From Bicyclus anynana (lineage: Eukaryota > Arthropoda > Insecta > Lepidoptera > Nymphalidae): 64,000 bases of DNA. The stretch is from positions 5,015,001 to 5,079,000 of the forward strand of contig NC_069098.1 of NCBI RefSeq assembly GCF_947172395.1. Direction: 5' to 3'. Shown in pieces: positions 41,901 through 43,440 of this stretch. Position 1 is the stretch's first letter, and every line of letters starts with the position of its first letter. Made by a program: the position numbers and the translations under genes. The notes beneath the pieces are model-generated. The model searched no databases. It saw only the letters and a program-made list of their open reading frames with translations, and had not been told where the DNA came from.

Positions 41901-42532
41901 GCAGGTGCATATAGTTAGGCATATATGTAAAATTATTTATTAATGAATTAGGTAGAAGTATGTTTTTCCTAGTTTTCTATATTATCTTTAACGAGTTGTT
42001 ATGAAGAAAACTCACAAAATAAGTAGGTGTAAATAATTATTAAATCAGTTTATTACATTTTTGTTTTAAAATTATTTATCTCATTTTAAAATAACTTGGG
42101 ATAAATAATTTTGCTTAATTTCAGAAATTTAAATATTATCTAAATTGTCATATTTCTGGCATTTAGGACTCTTCATTTGCTTTTTTAGTCGCATATTAAA
42201 TTTTTGCAACAATTCAATCGTTTTTTTTAGTGGCCTTTTTTGCTATCAATTGATATTTTTTATGACCTACCGCTACTTTCAAAGTAGCCTAATAACATAG
42301 ATTCAGATGATTTGAAGTAAAGCGATACAATTACTTTTTTATAACTATTTTTATACTTTTTAATATAAGTGATACTAATTTAAATAATAAATGATCAATT
42401 GTTGGTACCTATTACGTTTAATAAAAGAAAAAAATTTGAATTATGACCTACCGTATATTTTTCAATCCGGCTTTCATGTTCGAAATGGCGCTCCTTCAGG
42501 TTCAACATATTCCTGGCACTGGTGACAGCCAT
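2747..42532 (-). CDS. Insect arylalkylamine N-acetyltransferase-like gene, five coding exons
   Basis: The coding sequence joins 42532-42452, 20388-20267, 18993-18813, 15276-15071 and 2933-2747 (81+122+181+206+187 = 777 nt, 258 residues). Every junction has GT donor and AG acceptor and the phases agree (0, 2, 0, 2). Seen in the protein: FFFLDEPLN at 69-77, whose Glu74 fits the catalytic Glu of Drosophila Dat; GVVLNG at 118-123; a CPHPKFKRIL block at 139-148; the beta strand VEVRIAS at 172-178; the acetyl-CoA pyrophosphate loop RGRGLM at 184-189; TTSAFSA at 212-218, with Ser217 at the place of a Dat catalytic Ser; and PPH near the C-terminus. Length is normal for insect AANATs (about 210-280). 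From family knowledge, these cytosolic GNAT enzymes acetylate dopamine, serotonin, octopamine or tyramine, with roles in cuticle colour, sclerotisation and amine inactivation. Which paralogue this is, and its substrate, cannot be told here. Met189 replaces the usual Gly/Ala of the RxxGxG/A loop. Confidence 0.93.
2996..3250 (+). mobile_element. M2 DNA element, left half
   Basis: Begins ATAGGGATGATGACAG and shares long blocks (AGTAAAGCAATTTTGTAAA, GGGTATCTGCGATCATTACT, ACAAAATGGCACGAATTAAT) with the full copies at 32571 and 35888. It is cut off at about 3250, where a SINE-B follows. Confidence 0.8.
3253..3500 (+). repeat. SINE-B lacking its tRNA head
   Basis: Body and tail present (GCGATTTAGCGTTCCGGTAC, GTGTGGATTTTCATCCT, CATCACTTACCATCAGGTG, AGGGCTAACTTGTA, A-rich end). 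Starts inside the element, so it is 5' truncated. Confidence 0.85.
3545..3852 (-). repeat. SINE-A, full length with target duplication
   Basis: Complete copy with both pol III boxes on minus. Flanked by 16-bp direct repeats ATTCTATAGAATGTAA (3516-3531) and ATTCTGTAGAATGTAA (3855-3870), one mismatch, as expected of target-primed insertion. Confidence 0.92.
3871..4296. other. Unassigned AT-rich DNA
   Basis: Nothing recognised on either strand. Confidence 0.4.
4297..4471 (+). mobile_element. Small non-autonomous Helitron, complete (175 bp)
   Basis: 5' end TCTATACTTATATTACAAAG, 3' end ACCGCTCGGCGTCAGCTAG, inserted between A (4296) and T (4472). These are the Helitron hallmarks: 5'-TC, a GC-rich palindrome a few bases before a 3' CTAG (CTRR), an AT target and no duplication. 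It has no coding capacity and must rely on a Rep/Helicase supplied elsewhere. Confidence 0.9.
4472..5543. other. Unassigned AT-rich DNA
   Basis: No exon or known repeat recognised in about 1 kb. Several short chance ORFs only. Confidence 0.4.
5544..5745. mobile_element. Foldback MITE M3
   Basis: Two long inverted arms (about 5544-5626 and 5661-5745) around a loop of about 35 bp. The arms share CCTGCAGCGCTGC, GGCATGACGTC and CGTGTGTTGGTCGC-like blocks. Relatives at 25498-25700 and 44205-44667. The RNA or DNA strand would form a very long hairpin. Confidence 0.85.
5746..6091. other. Unassigned DNA
   Basis: Nothing recognised. Confidence 0.35.
6092..7252 (+). mobile_element. Composite Helitron with G-rich minisatellite
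   Basis: Starts A^TCTATACTCTATACTAATA and ends with the hairpin GCGGACG...CGTCCGC followed by CTAG^T (7249-7252). The 5' 150 bp match other Helitrons (GGAACTACTGGTCCGATTTT). A second, inverted and diverged Helitron with its 5' end at about 6838 (complement of CTCTTTATATTATTAGCATA) and its 3' end near 6655 lies within. 6890-7205 is a GGGTAG-type minisatellite. Confidence 0.75.
6890..7205 (+). repeat. GGGTAG-type minisatellite
   Basis: About 315 bp of irregular GGGTAG, GGGGTAG and GTGGTAG units on the plus strand. Extreme strand asymmetry, almost no C, and repeated G3-G4 runs make it a G-quadruplex candidate. A short version of the same repeat lies at the same place in the Helitron at 59683-59854. 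The long Pro/Tyr-rich reading frame on the opposite strand is a by-product of the repeat. Confidence 0.9.
7253..8070. other. Unassigned AT-rich DNA
   Basis: No exon or known repeat recognised. Confidence 0.4.
8071..8150 (-). mobile_element. Helitron 3' end fragment
   Basis: Plus strand ACTAGCGGACGCC is the complement of the GGCGTCCGCTAG^T terminus. The rest fades within about 80 bp. Confidence 0.65.
8163..8540 (-). mobile_element. RTE-like LINE C-terminal fragment
   Basis: Minus-strand translation contains VAKLKWQWAGHIVRRADGRW, then GPKVLEWRPRTGKRSVGRRP and TRWTEDIKR. Preceded by MERAVLGVPLRDRIRNEEIRRR, which belongs to the same element. One in-frame stop (TA* before RVAK). Confidence 0.85.
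8541..8881. other. Unassigned AT-rich DNA
   Basis: Nothing recognised. Confidence 0.35.
8882..9177 (-). mobile_element. Non-autonomous Helitron, complete (296 bp), second subfamily
   Basis: On minus it runs from TCTATACTTATAATACGAAT (9177) to CCGCTAG (8882), bounded by A and T. The interior (CAAAAAGTATCCTATAACCTCC on plus, TTTCAAACCCT) matches the copy at 47031 rather than the 175-200 bp subfamily. Confidence 0.82.
9178..9630. other. Unassigned AT-rich DNA
   Basis: Nothing recognised except short chance ORFs. Confidence 0.35.
9631..9860 (+). repeat. SINE-A, 5' truncated
   Basis: Begins near the B box (GTTCGAACCCGGTTCGGGGC), continues through the conserved body and ends TATGGGTTGATGACGACA. 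The A box is missing and the AGAGAATT hairpin is deleted. Confidence 0.88.
9861..10816. other. Unassigned AT-rich DNA
   Basis: No exon or known repeat recognised in about 950 bp. Confidence 0.4.
10817..10950 (-). mobile_element. Element sharing the SINE-B 3' tail
   Basis: Contains ACCTGATGGTAAGTG and CAGTCTAAGATGGGACACGC next to an A-rich end, as in SINE-B, but the outer part (AATAGGCTCGCGTTTGACCA) and inner part (CTATTCACTCTTG) are different. It may be a fragment of the LINE that supplies SINE-B with its reverse transcriptase, or another SINE using the same tail. Confidence 0.6.
11000..11130. repeat. Dispersed repeat R-E fragment
   Basis: TTTTAGGGCTCCGTAGTCCA and TTTCGCAATGTCTGTCCGTC resemble pieces at 23700-23745, 44820-44870, 48420-48470 and 49620-49665. 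The class is unknown to me. Confidence 0.45.
11393..11710 (-). repeat. SINE-A reference copy with perfect 26-bp target duplication
   Basis: On minus: tRNA-like head with A box (GATAGCCCAGTGGATAT) and B box (GGTTTCGAATCC here), then a body with two short hairpins (AGAGAATT/AATTCTCT and CCTCTCA/TGAGAGG), then a GGGTTGATAATGATGATGA tail. It is bounded by identical 26-bp direct repeats at 11367-11392 and 11711-11736, which points to a recent insertion. It has no coding capacity and must be mobilised by a LINE. Confidence 0.95.
11748..11850 (-). mobile_element. LINE C-terminal relic (DIAVP family)
   Basis: The complement reads CGAAAAGCTTCGACCAAAAC and CTGCTGGATCGGATACAGAA, matching the 3' end of the LINE piece at 59066-59219 (IAKSFDQLLDQESDTEGS). 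Confidence 0.55.
11909..12050 (-). repeat. SINE-A, 3' part
   Basis: Tail and first half of the body only (CCTCTCAGAATGAGA, CACGCTGGCCCAATGCGGAA, CACACACGTAGAGAATTAAG). 5' truncated. Confidence 0.82.
12108..12216. mobile_element. MITE M4 (109 bp)
   Basis: Ends TAGGATGGTGCGAGTGACAG and CTGTCACCGTACCCATGCTA are inverted repeats. Middle ATTATGAACGTCATA is shared with the copy at 15331-15433. Confidence 0.8.
12217..12956. other. Unassigned AT-rich DNA
   Basis: Nothing recognised on either strand. Confidence 0.4.
12957..13060 (+). repeat. SINE-C relic (tRNA-like head)
   Basis: GGACTCATCACCAAGAGGTC then GTTCGATCCTCGCCC (B box) matches the SINE-C at 18601. The A-box region is degenerate. Confidence 0.6.
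13216..13465 (+). repeat. SINE-A, 5' truncated
   Basis: Starts at GGAGGGTGTGGGCTCGAACC and runs through both body hairpins to GTGAGCCGAATATGG. The A box is missing. Confidence 0.88.
13466..14320. other. Mostly unassigned AT-rich DNA
   Basis: A weak tRNA-like relic at 13736-13800 (CACGAGGTTTAAGACCTGGC, then GAGATTTCTTCTTGG). Otherwise nothing recognised. Confidence 0.35.
14321..15003 (-). mobile_element. RTE-like LINE C-terminus split by a SINE-B
   Basis: 14321-14590 is the 3' end (complement encodes a decayed RWTDDIKRVAGIRWMQAA-like stretch and ends at a CATCATCAGCCGATGG motif). The upstream part continues at 14825-15003 (complement of CCGCGGATCTCCTAATTTCT). The interruption is a SINE-B flanked by GGTACTTT. 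Confidence 0.82.
14598..14816 (-). repeat. SINE-B, 5' truncated, inserted in a LINE
   Basis: T-rich start on plus (its A tail), ACAAGTTAGCCCTTGACTAC to GGCCGAAGCCTCCTA. An 8-bp direct repeat GGTACTTT lies at 14590-14597 and 14817-14824. The tRNA head is lost. Confidence 0.9.
15071..15276 (-). CDS. AANAT-like exon 4 (residues 129-197; acetyl-CoA loop)
   Basis: Acceptor ttgttaccag|GAAGTA and donor GAAACTGA|gtaagt. It encodes the CPHPKFKRIL helix (from Cys139), the central strand VEVRIAS (172-178) and the cofactor loop RGRGL (184-188) that holds the acetyl-CoA pyrophosphate in GNAT enzymes. Phase 0 in, phase 2 out. A small MITE (15331-15433) begins 54 bp upstream of the acceptor. Confidence 0.95.
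15331..15433. mobile_element. MITE M4 (103 bp) next to exon 4
   Basis: Ends TAGCATGGTGCGGGTGACAG and CTGTCACCCACACCATGCTA are inverted repeats with one mismatch. It lies in intron 3, its inner edge 54 bp from the exon 4 acceptor. Confidence 0.88.
15434..16093. other. Unassigned AT-rich intron DNA
   Basis: Nothing recognised. Confidence 0.4.
16094..16292 (-). mobile_element. Non-autonomous Helitron, complete (199 bp)
   Basis: Minus strand: 5' TCTATACTCTCTACTAATAT, 3' GGTAAAACCGCGCGACATCAGCTAG is the terminal palindrome region, bounded by A and T. Interior as in the 21225 copy. Confidence 0.9.
16296..16420 (-). mobile_element. Helitron 3' end fragment
   Basis: AGCAGACGCCCGCGATTTC directly beside the previous Helitron is the complement of another Helitron 3' terminus. 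The interior (CAAATTTCTTTTTTGTACGT) is diverged. Confidence 0.55.
16536..16755 (-). mobile_element. Diverged Helitron
   Basis: Begins on plus with CTAGCAAACGGACACGACTT and includes CAGTTCAGCCGTTCCAAAGA and GACAGACAGACAAACC. The 5' TC end is unclear. Confidence 0.65.
16804..16975 (-). mobile_element. Diverged Helitron
   Basis: CTAGCAGACGCCCAAGACTT then TTTTTCGGGATAAAATGTAG and GGTTCAACGATTCCAGAGAT, same subfamily as the 16536 copy. 5' end degraded. Confidence 0.68.
16976..17690. other. Unassigned intron DNA
   Basis: Only a small direct repeat (TACCGTACCGGAGTA twice near 17430-17460). Confidence 0.35.
17690..18100. repeat. Helitron-like interior with three rearranged units
   Basis: A unit of about 65 bp (CCGGAAAAGTCCATG, AATGGCGGTTATTGAGCAAC) occurs twice in direct orientation (17913-17975, 17983-18045) and once inverted (about 17770-17840). 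Resembles the Helitron interior GGGATAAAAAGTAGCCTATG. Confidence 0.5.
18244..18565 (-). repeat. SINE-B, full length
   Basis: On minus: head with A box (GTGGCGCAGTGGTATGCGC), B box (GGGGTTCGAATCC, changed from GGGTTCGATCC), body (GCAATTTAGCGTTCCGGTAC) and tail (CATCAGGTGAGATTGTAGTC, then A-rich). About 250 bp from exon 3. Confidence 0.93.
18601..18784 (+). repeat. SINE-C, tRNA-derived, near full length
   Basis: Head GCCTCAATAGCTTAACGATA (A box) and GGTGGTTCGATCCCCGCCCC (B box), a short body (CCCGACTAGTTAGAGGGGAA) and an A-run end. Other copies at 12957, 41353 and 60881. Confidence 0.8.
18813..18993 (-). CDS. AANAT-like exon 3 (residues 68-128; catalytic Glu motif)
   Basis: Acceptor gctttcag|GTTCTTC and donor CGTGAG|gtaagc. 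It carries the family hallmark FFFLDEPLN (Glu74) and the strand pair SVAAVDENGDYVGVVLNG (residues 105-123), both typical of insect AANATs. Phase 2 in, phase 0 out. No stop or frameshift. SINE-B (18244-18565) and a SINE-C (18601-18784) sit just beyond its donor in intron 3. Confidence 0.95.
19112..19150 (-). mobile_element. LINE 3' UTR fragment
   Basis: AAGGCGGTCTTATTGCTTAT and AATATCTGCCAGACAACC are the complement of the jockey/CR1-like tail seen at 55757 (TTGCCTGGAAGAGATCGC...ATAAGGCCGCC). Confidence 0.6.
19144..19279. repeat. Inverted repeat with perfect 25-bp arms
   Basis: Arms at 19144-19168 and 19255-19279 are exact complements (CAGACAACCTTTGGATAAAG at one end). The left arm overlaps a LINE tail. 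It lies in intron 2 and could fold in the AANAT pre-mRNA. Confidence 0.88.
19280..20266. other. Unassigned intron 2 DNA
   Basis: No exon or known repeat seen, apart from a TTTTAACCGACTTACAAAATG motif at 20092, a common lepidopteran repeat core. Confidence 0.4.
20267..20388 (-). CDS. AANAT-like exon 2 (residues 28-68)
   Basis: Acceptor ttttctttcag|TTGGCT and donor TTGAGAAG|gtaact. It encodes LADNLPKQLSELTIRP and continues to VIEFLRR, the first beta strand and helix 1 of the GNAT fold. It ends in phase 2, so Arg68 is split across the intron and followed directly by FFFLDEPLN. A SINE-A begins 46 bp upstream of the acceptor, in antisense. Confidence 0.93.
20435..20725 (+). repeat. SINE-A, near full length, antisense beside exon 2
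   Basis: AGCCGTGATAGCCCAGTGG head, GGGTTCGAATCCGGTC B box, body, GAATTGATAATGATG tail. Target duplication ATACAATTACC at 20422-20432 and 20726-20736. The head lies 46 bp from the exon 2 acceptor. Confidence 0.94.
20857..20884. repeat. ACAGT microsatellite
   Basis: About five tandem ACAGT units. The remaining DNA up to 21224 is unassigned, with a short TG run near 21130. Confidence 0.85.
21225..21421 (-). mobile_element. Non-autonomous Helitron, complete (197 bp)
   Basis: Minus: TCTATACTAATAGTAATATT to CGCGCGGTGTCAGCTAG, bounded by A and T. Near-consensus interior. Confidence 0.92.
21422..22037. other. Unassigned intron DNA
   Basis: Nothing recognised. Confidence 0.4.
22038..22410. mobile_element. 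MITE M5 carrying a LINE 3' UTR
   Basis: Terminal inverted repeats of about 55 bp (TGCCTAGTTCGGACTACTTA at left, complement at right, each with ATTTTAGTCGAGTA) between TTA triplets (22038-22040, 22408-22410). The centre (about 22095-22270) is a conserved lepidopteran LINE-tail block (CATTTATTTCAAGTAGGCTC, CTACCACCGGTTCGGAAGGC, GGCAAGAAACTCAACAGTTG). A form without the LINE block is at 50988-51072. TTA target fits PIF/Harbinger-like elements (inference). Confidence 0.8.
22411..22759. other. Unassigned intron DNA
   Basis: An 89-codon open frame at 22472-22741 (starting MGCLPVKFPECFENGY) has no motif I recognise, and its codon use follows the AT-rich background. It is not called as a gene. Confidence 0.35.
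22760..23083 (+). repeat. SINE-B, full length
   Basis: Head GTCCGTGGCGAGTGGTATGC, B box GGGTTCGATCCCCGG, full body and tail to AAGAATAAAAAAAAAA. Confidence 0.93.
23344..23385 (+). mobile_element. Helitron 5' end fragment
   Basis: CTATACTAATATTAAAAAGAGG only. 23084-23343 is unassigned. Confidence 0.55.
23395..23745. repeat. Dispersed repeat R-E
   Basis: Shares CAACGATACCCCACA, TTTTACAAA.GGATCCCTAAAT and the AAGGGTTCC...GGAACCCTAAAA ends with 49420-49665. Class unknown to me. Confidence 0.5.
23746..24335. other. Mostly unassigned intron DNA
   Basis: 24200-24330 contains an inverted pair (GAATTCGTCTATATCTCTCT versus GATAGAGAGGAATTTGAAGC) related to the repeats at 50363-50650. Otherwise nothing recognised. 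Confidence 0.4.
24336..24565. repeat. Palindromic pair of SINE-A 5' halves
   Basis: 24336-24447 reads a SINE-A head on plus (AGCCGTGATAGCCCAGTGG to CAAACGGTGAA). 24450-24565 reads the same segment on minus (ending CTGGGCTATCATGGC). Both are cut at almost the same internal point, giving a hairpin of about 112-bp arms with almost no loop. Confidence 0.88.
24601..24791 (-). mobile_element. Non-autonomous Helitron, complete (191 bp)
   Basis: Minus: TCTACACAAATATTGTAAAG to CCGCGCTGCGTCAGCTAG, between A and T. More diverged than the 21225 copy. Confidence 0.85.
24792..25251. other. Mostly unassigned DNA
   Basis: A diverged Helitron 3' interior near 24885-24960 (TTTTATCCCGATAATTTCCC, TTTACGCAGGCTAAACC). 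Otherwise nothing. Confidence 0.35.
25252..25457 (-). repeat. SINE-A, 5' truncated
   Basis: Tail and body to GTGATATTTAATTTCTTAAA. Head and pol III boxes are missing. Confidence 0.88.
25498..25700. mobile_element. Foldback MITE M3
   Basis: CACCATCCGATAAGTTTACG at left and its near complement at right (GAGCTTATCGGATGGTG). Inner TGTGTGTTGGTCGCG versus CGCGATCAACACACGATC. Same family as 5544-5745. Confidence 0.82.
25755..25846 (-). repeat. SINE-B head fragment
   Basis: Minus: GGCCTCCGTGGCGCAGTGG (internal deletion), CGGAGGTCTTGGGTTCGATC, then AATTGGTCGAGGTCC. 3' body missing. Confidence 0.85.
25847..26400. other. Unassigned DNA
   Basis: Nothing recognised. Confidence 0.35.
26409..26541. repeat. 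Poly-C, ATC and AC microsatellites
   Basis: A C-run at 26409-26420, ATC units near 26496-26512 and CA units near 26525-26540. The overlapping open frames on both strands are low-complexity products. Confidence 0.85.
27200..27300 (+). mobile_element. RTE LINE relic
   Basis: SPTRWTDQIKTALNSTTN (27215-27268) matches SPMRWTDQIKSAVGG in the RTE at 34031-34906. The next block (CACGAATGTACGAG) also aligns at the DNA level. Confidence 0.6.
27305..27477 (-). repeat. Possible tRNA-like SINE relic
   Basis: Minus strand shows ATGGTTAAAGGCCGGACTC then CATGGGTTCGATCG (B-box-like). No second copy was found in the window. Confidence 0.35.
27500..27812 (-). repeat. SINE-B cut by the assembly gap
   Basis: Tail, body and B box (GGGTTCGATCCCCGGC on minus) are present. 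The last 50 or so bases of the head fall in the N run. Confidence 0.92.
27813..28012. other. Assembly gap of 200 N
   Basis: A uniform 200-base N run, probably a fixed-size scaffold gap of unknown true length, inside intron 1. Confidence 0.99.
28013..29426. other. Mostly unassigned intron DNA
   Basis: 28440-28700 looks like a dispersed repeat (AACGGCTTAACCGATTTTCA, CGTTCAGGAGCTATGGTGCC). Nothing else recognised. Confidence 0.4.
29427..29552 (+). repeat. MITE M6, right half
   Basis: GGGCCCGTATGGGTTC, AGCATACTCCGACCGT, ATCACGTGAGTTTTAGCCG and ATATGAATAACACTCAC are shared with the copy at 62445-62700. Confidence 0.7.
29878..30071 (+). repeat. SINE-A, 5' truncated
   Basis: ACTTTTCAGTTAAGTGCATT through the body to GTGAGCCGAATGATGATGA. 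Pol III boxes absent and a short internal deletion. Confidence 0.86.
30072..31650. other. Mostly unassigned intron DNA
   Basis: A diverged Helitron at about 30590-30720 (CTAGACCGATTTTAAAAATTC, CGGGAACGGAAATACGCAGG) and a weak tRNA-like stretch at 31440-31500 (GCCCAATGGTTCAGTGGTG). No exon seen. Confidence 0.4.
31650..31743. mobile_element. MITE M7 fragment
   Basis: CAGTGGACGCATCAAAGAAT, GTTTGATGCGATGCGTCCGA and GATCTGTGGACGCC match the M7 copy at 37251-37447. Confidence 0.6.
31744..31947 (-). repeat. SINE-A with internal deletion, tail missing
   Basis: Head complete (A box at the right end, GGGTTATCACGG on plus), but the AGAGAATT-to-CGTTTGAG segment is shortened and the 3' tail is lost. Confidence 0.82.
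31948..32570. other. Unassigned AT-rich intron DNA
   Basis: Nothing recognised. Confidence 0.4.
32571..33058 (+). mobile_element. M2 DNA element, full length
   Basis: About 488 bp from AGGGATGTTGACAG to the complement of TGGGCATGATGACTGGG, short imperfect terminal inverted repeats. Near-identical interior to the inverted copy at 35888-36368. No coding capacity. Confidence 0.85.
33059..34019. other. Unassigned AT-rich intron DNA
   Basis: Nothing recognised. Confidence 0.4.
34031..34906 (+). mobile_element. 5'-truncated RTE-clade LINE with open frame
   Basis: A continuous frame runs from the left edge to a TAA at 34862-34864, without its own true start. It begins in the reverse transcriptase (ITIGGYKISNLRYADDTTL, with the catalytic YADD box at about 34089-34100), then the RTE/BovB-type thumb and C-terminus (YLGALITNSGGCVDEVKRRM, RLVKTLVFPIFLYAAETWTL, WCWRRMLGISWTEFRTNVSI, RSPMRWTDQIK). 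The endonuclease and first RT motifs are missing, so it cannot act alone. Exact 11-bp direct repeats AAAGAATTACT (34020-34030, 34907-34917) mark the insertion. The internal ATG at 34130 is incidental. Confidence 0.94.
34918..35639. other. Unassigned intron DNA
   Basis: A dispersed-repeat-like stretch at 35331-35460 (AAAGGTCACTCAAAACGAAA, ACCGTTTGACGTATCTACAG). Otherwise nothing. Confidence 0.35.
35640..35855. mobile_element. MITE M8, diverged copy
   Basis: Shares TTTCTA...AACGCT.AAGCTTCGAAAA, AAAAAATGTATG.GAATGAC and TAACTACAGGCCC with the M8 element at 36934. Confidence 0.6.
35888..36368 (-). mobile_element. M2 DNA element, full length, inverted
   Basis: About 481 bp, complement of the 32571 copy, with ends CTGGGGATGATGACTAG and complement of TAAGGGATAATGATAG. 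Together with that copy it brackets the RTE insertion. Confidence 0.85.
36369..36933. other. Unassigned intron DNA
   Basis: 36720-36772 may be a Helitron 3' remnant (GCTTGACTGGGTCTGCTAGT). Otherwise nothing recognised. Confidence 0.35.
36934..37124. mobile_element. MITE M8 with perfect 18-bp inverted ends
   Basis: GGGCCTGTAGCCAAGTGG at the left and its exact complement at the right, 191 bp. Inner arms also pair (GTATGGAAATGAC versus GTCATTCCCATAC). Confidence 0.88.
37251..37447. mobile_element. MITE M7
   Basis: GTGTCCACATATCCGCATTG at left and CAATGGGGATCTGTGGAC at right are inverted repeats. Repeated GATGCGAT, GGACGC and TTTGATGCGATG inside. Confidence 0.7.
37448..38031. other. Unassigned AT-rich intron DNA
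   Basis: A common lepidopteran AACCGACTTCAAAAA core at 37907. Nothing else recognised. Confidence 0.4.
38032..38140 (-). mobile_element. Helitron 3' end fragment
   Basis: AGTAGCCGACGCCCGGTGGT and CACCTGCGTAGTTCCCGTTC are the complement of a Helitron 3' end. The terminal CTAG is changed. Confidence 0.6.
38141..40010. other. Longest repeat-poor stretch of intron 1
   Basis: About 1.9 kb without any family recognised elsewhere in the window and without a convincing exon. It is a candidate place for conserved non-coding elements, but I see no motif that supports one. Confidence 0.4.
40011..40307 (+). repeat. SINE-B, full length
   Basis: GGCCTCCGTGGCGCAGTGG head, GGGTTCAATCCCCGGC B box (one change), body with a short deletion, A-rich end. 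Confidence 0.94.
40308..40676. other. Unassigned DNA with R-E fragment
   Basis: AAGGGTTCCGTTTTTGTACT...CGGAACCCTAAAAAT at 40570-40615 resembles the inverted ends of repeat R-E. Confidence 0.4.
40677..40866. mobile_element. GC-rich MITE M9 (190 bp)
   Basis: CTATAGCTTGGCAAGTTCGT at left and the complement of CTATAGCTTGGCAACTTCGT at right, about 30 bp of inverted repeat. The interior is strikingly GC-rich for this DNA (GCGGGCGACGGGGGG, CCCCCCGGCCCACGCG). Second copy at 62240-62382. Confidence 0.88.
41050..41240 (-). repeat. SINE-A, 5' truncated
   Basis: ATCATCATTAGCAACCCATA to CCTCACCGTTTTAAATAT. Head missing. Confidence 0.87.
41353..41457 (+). repeat. SINE-C relic
   Basis: GCGTCAATAGCCGGATTCAAC and GGGTTTGATCCCCGCCC recall the SINE-C head. 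Body ATTCGAATATTGTCGTACC as in the 12957 copy. Confidence 0.55.
41458..41550. repeat. Tandem duplication of about 45 bp
   Basis: ACCTTAGTCACTAAACATCT followed by TCGTAGTTAAGGGTC occurs twice in direct order. Confidence 0.88.
41766..41806. repeat. Perfect hairpin, 17-bp arms and 7-nt loop
   Basis: AAATTTAAGAAACATAT, loop CTATTGT, then exact complement. In intron 1 of the AANAT-like gene. Confidence 0.92.
41807..42451. other. Intron 1, promoter-proximal, unassigned
   Basis: AT-rich, no known repeat. As the first 650 bp of intron 1 it could hold regulatory sites, but none is identifiable by eye. Confidence 0.4.
42452..42532 (-). CDS. AANAT-like exon 1 (start codon, residues 1-27)
   Basis: ATG at 42532-42530 in a good context (AAA before, G after), encoding MAVTSARNMLNLKERHFEH and eight more residues up to a TACG|gtaggt donor at 42451. 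The exon ends in phase 0. It carries no catalytic residue and looks like a charged N-terminal lead. It is placed in this gene because phase and strand fit exon 2, a TATA/initiator pair lies at the right distance upstream, and the region is locally CpG-rich unlike the intron. It is the least certain exon because 22 kb separates it from exon 2. Confidence 0.85.
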
Positions 42533-42646
42533 TTTGGGAAATTCAAAAAAAGAACAACAGAACGTAAGACGTCACTTTTCGCGCGCGAATTCGCTTAGCT
42601 CTCACGCACTCCCAGAGGGGATCGCAGCGAGACTCCAAGTCGGAAT
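42533..42646 (-). other. Predicted 5' UTR of the AANAT-like gene
   Basis: About 114 nt between a predicted initiator A (complement of 42646) and the ATG. It is richer in CpG than its surroundings (TCGCGCGCG-type runs) and holds no upstream ATG in good context that I could see. The TSS is inferred from motif spacing only. Confidence 0.55.
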
Positions 42647-42676
42647 GGTTGCGAAATCGCGCAGATCTTTTATATA
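42642..42676 (-). promoter_or_regulatory. TATA box and initiator of the AANAT-like gene
   Basis: On the minus strand TATATAAAAG (42676-42667) is followed 30 bp later by CCATTCC, which fits the insect initiator YYANWYY with its A at 42646. This is the canonical spacing for a focused pol II promoter and lies 114 bp before the ATG of exon 1. Confidence 0.65.
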
Positions 42677-43042
42677 GAACTGTAAACTGAACTCGCCCCC
42701 TCGCTCCTGTGCCTTTCAAATTCGCGCGCGATATTGTTGTATGTAGCAATACGTAGGGCAGATAAAACTTGTAAGCTTTATTAAGTTGTAAAATAGGTCA
42801 TGCATTTATAACTTTTATTATGTTTTTAATTATGTGATTATTTAAAATATCTTCATCTTTAAACCTACATCTTCAAATTAATAAAAACGCTGTATCGGCT
42901 TTTATAAATTATTTATATTTTATTTAACGACACGTTGACCATCACTGCGATTTCACGCAATATAAGATAAGAGCATTCTAAGAGATACGTGTGTTTAATT
43001 AACCTACATCGGACGGTTTTACTTGGCATCGTACCGAAACGT

Positions 43043-43220
43043 CATCATCATCATCATCACATCAGCCGATGAACGTCCATTGCAGGACATAGGCCTTTTG
43101 TAGGGACTTCCAAACATTATGATACTGAGCCGCATGCGTCCAGCGAATACCTGCGACTCGCTTGATGTCGTCAGTCCACCTGGTGGGGGGTCGACCAACA
43201 CTGCGCTTTCTAGTACGGGA
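43043..43220 (-). mobile_element. RTE-like LINE 3' end
   Basis: ATCATCATCATCATC tail on plus, then the complement of the QRWTDDIKRVAG-type C-terminus (TGATGTCGTCAGTCCACCTG). Lies about 400 bp upstream of the AANAT promoter. 42677-43042 shows no recognised feature. Confidence 0.82.
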
Positions 43221-43324
43221 ACTGAAGTTTACCTCCTACTTAATATTACCAGATTATTGTCTATTAAGCTGAAAGTTTATCTTGAATTTCATACAACTTT
43301 AAGAATAATTATAAAAATATTTAG

Positions 43325-43440
43325 ATATTGCTGTTCCACATGACGATAATCTGGTTAAAGCCGAAAAGGAAAAAGTATTAAAATACTTGGACCTTGCTCA
43401 CGAGATTACCGCCATGTGGAAAGTTGAGTCATCAAAAATC
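43325..43440 (+). mobile_element. LINE C-terminal fragment (DIAVP family)
   Basis: Plus frame DIAVPHDDNLVKAEKEKVLK then YLDLAHEITAMWKVESSKI, a C-terminal block seen after reverse transcriptase in many animal non-LTR elements. The frame runs on to 43677 without a match I recognise. A related piece is at 59066. Confidence 0.7.
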
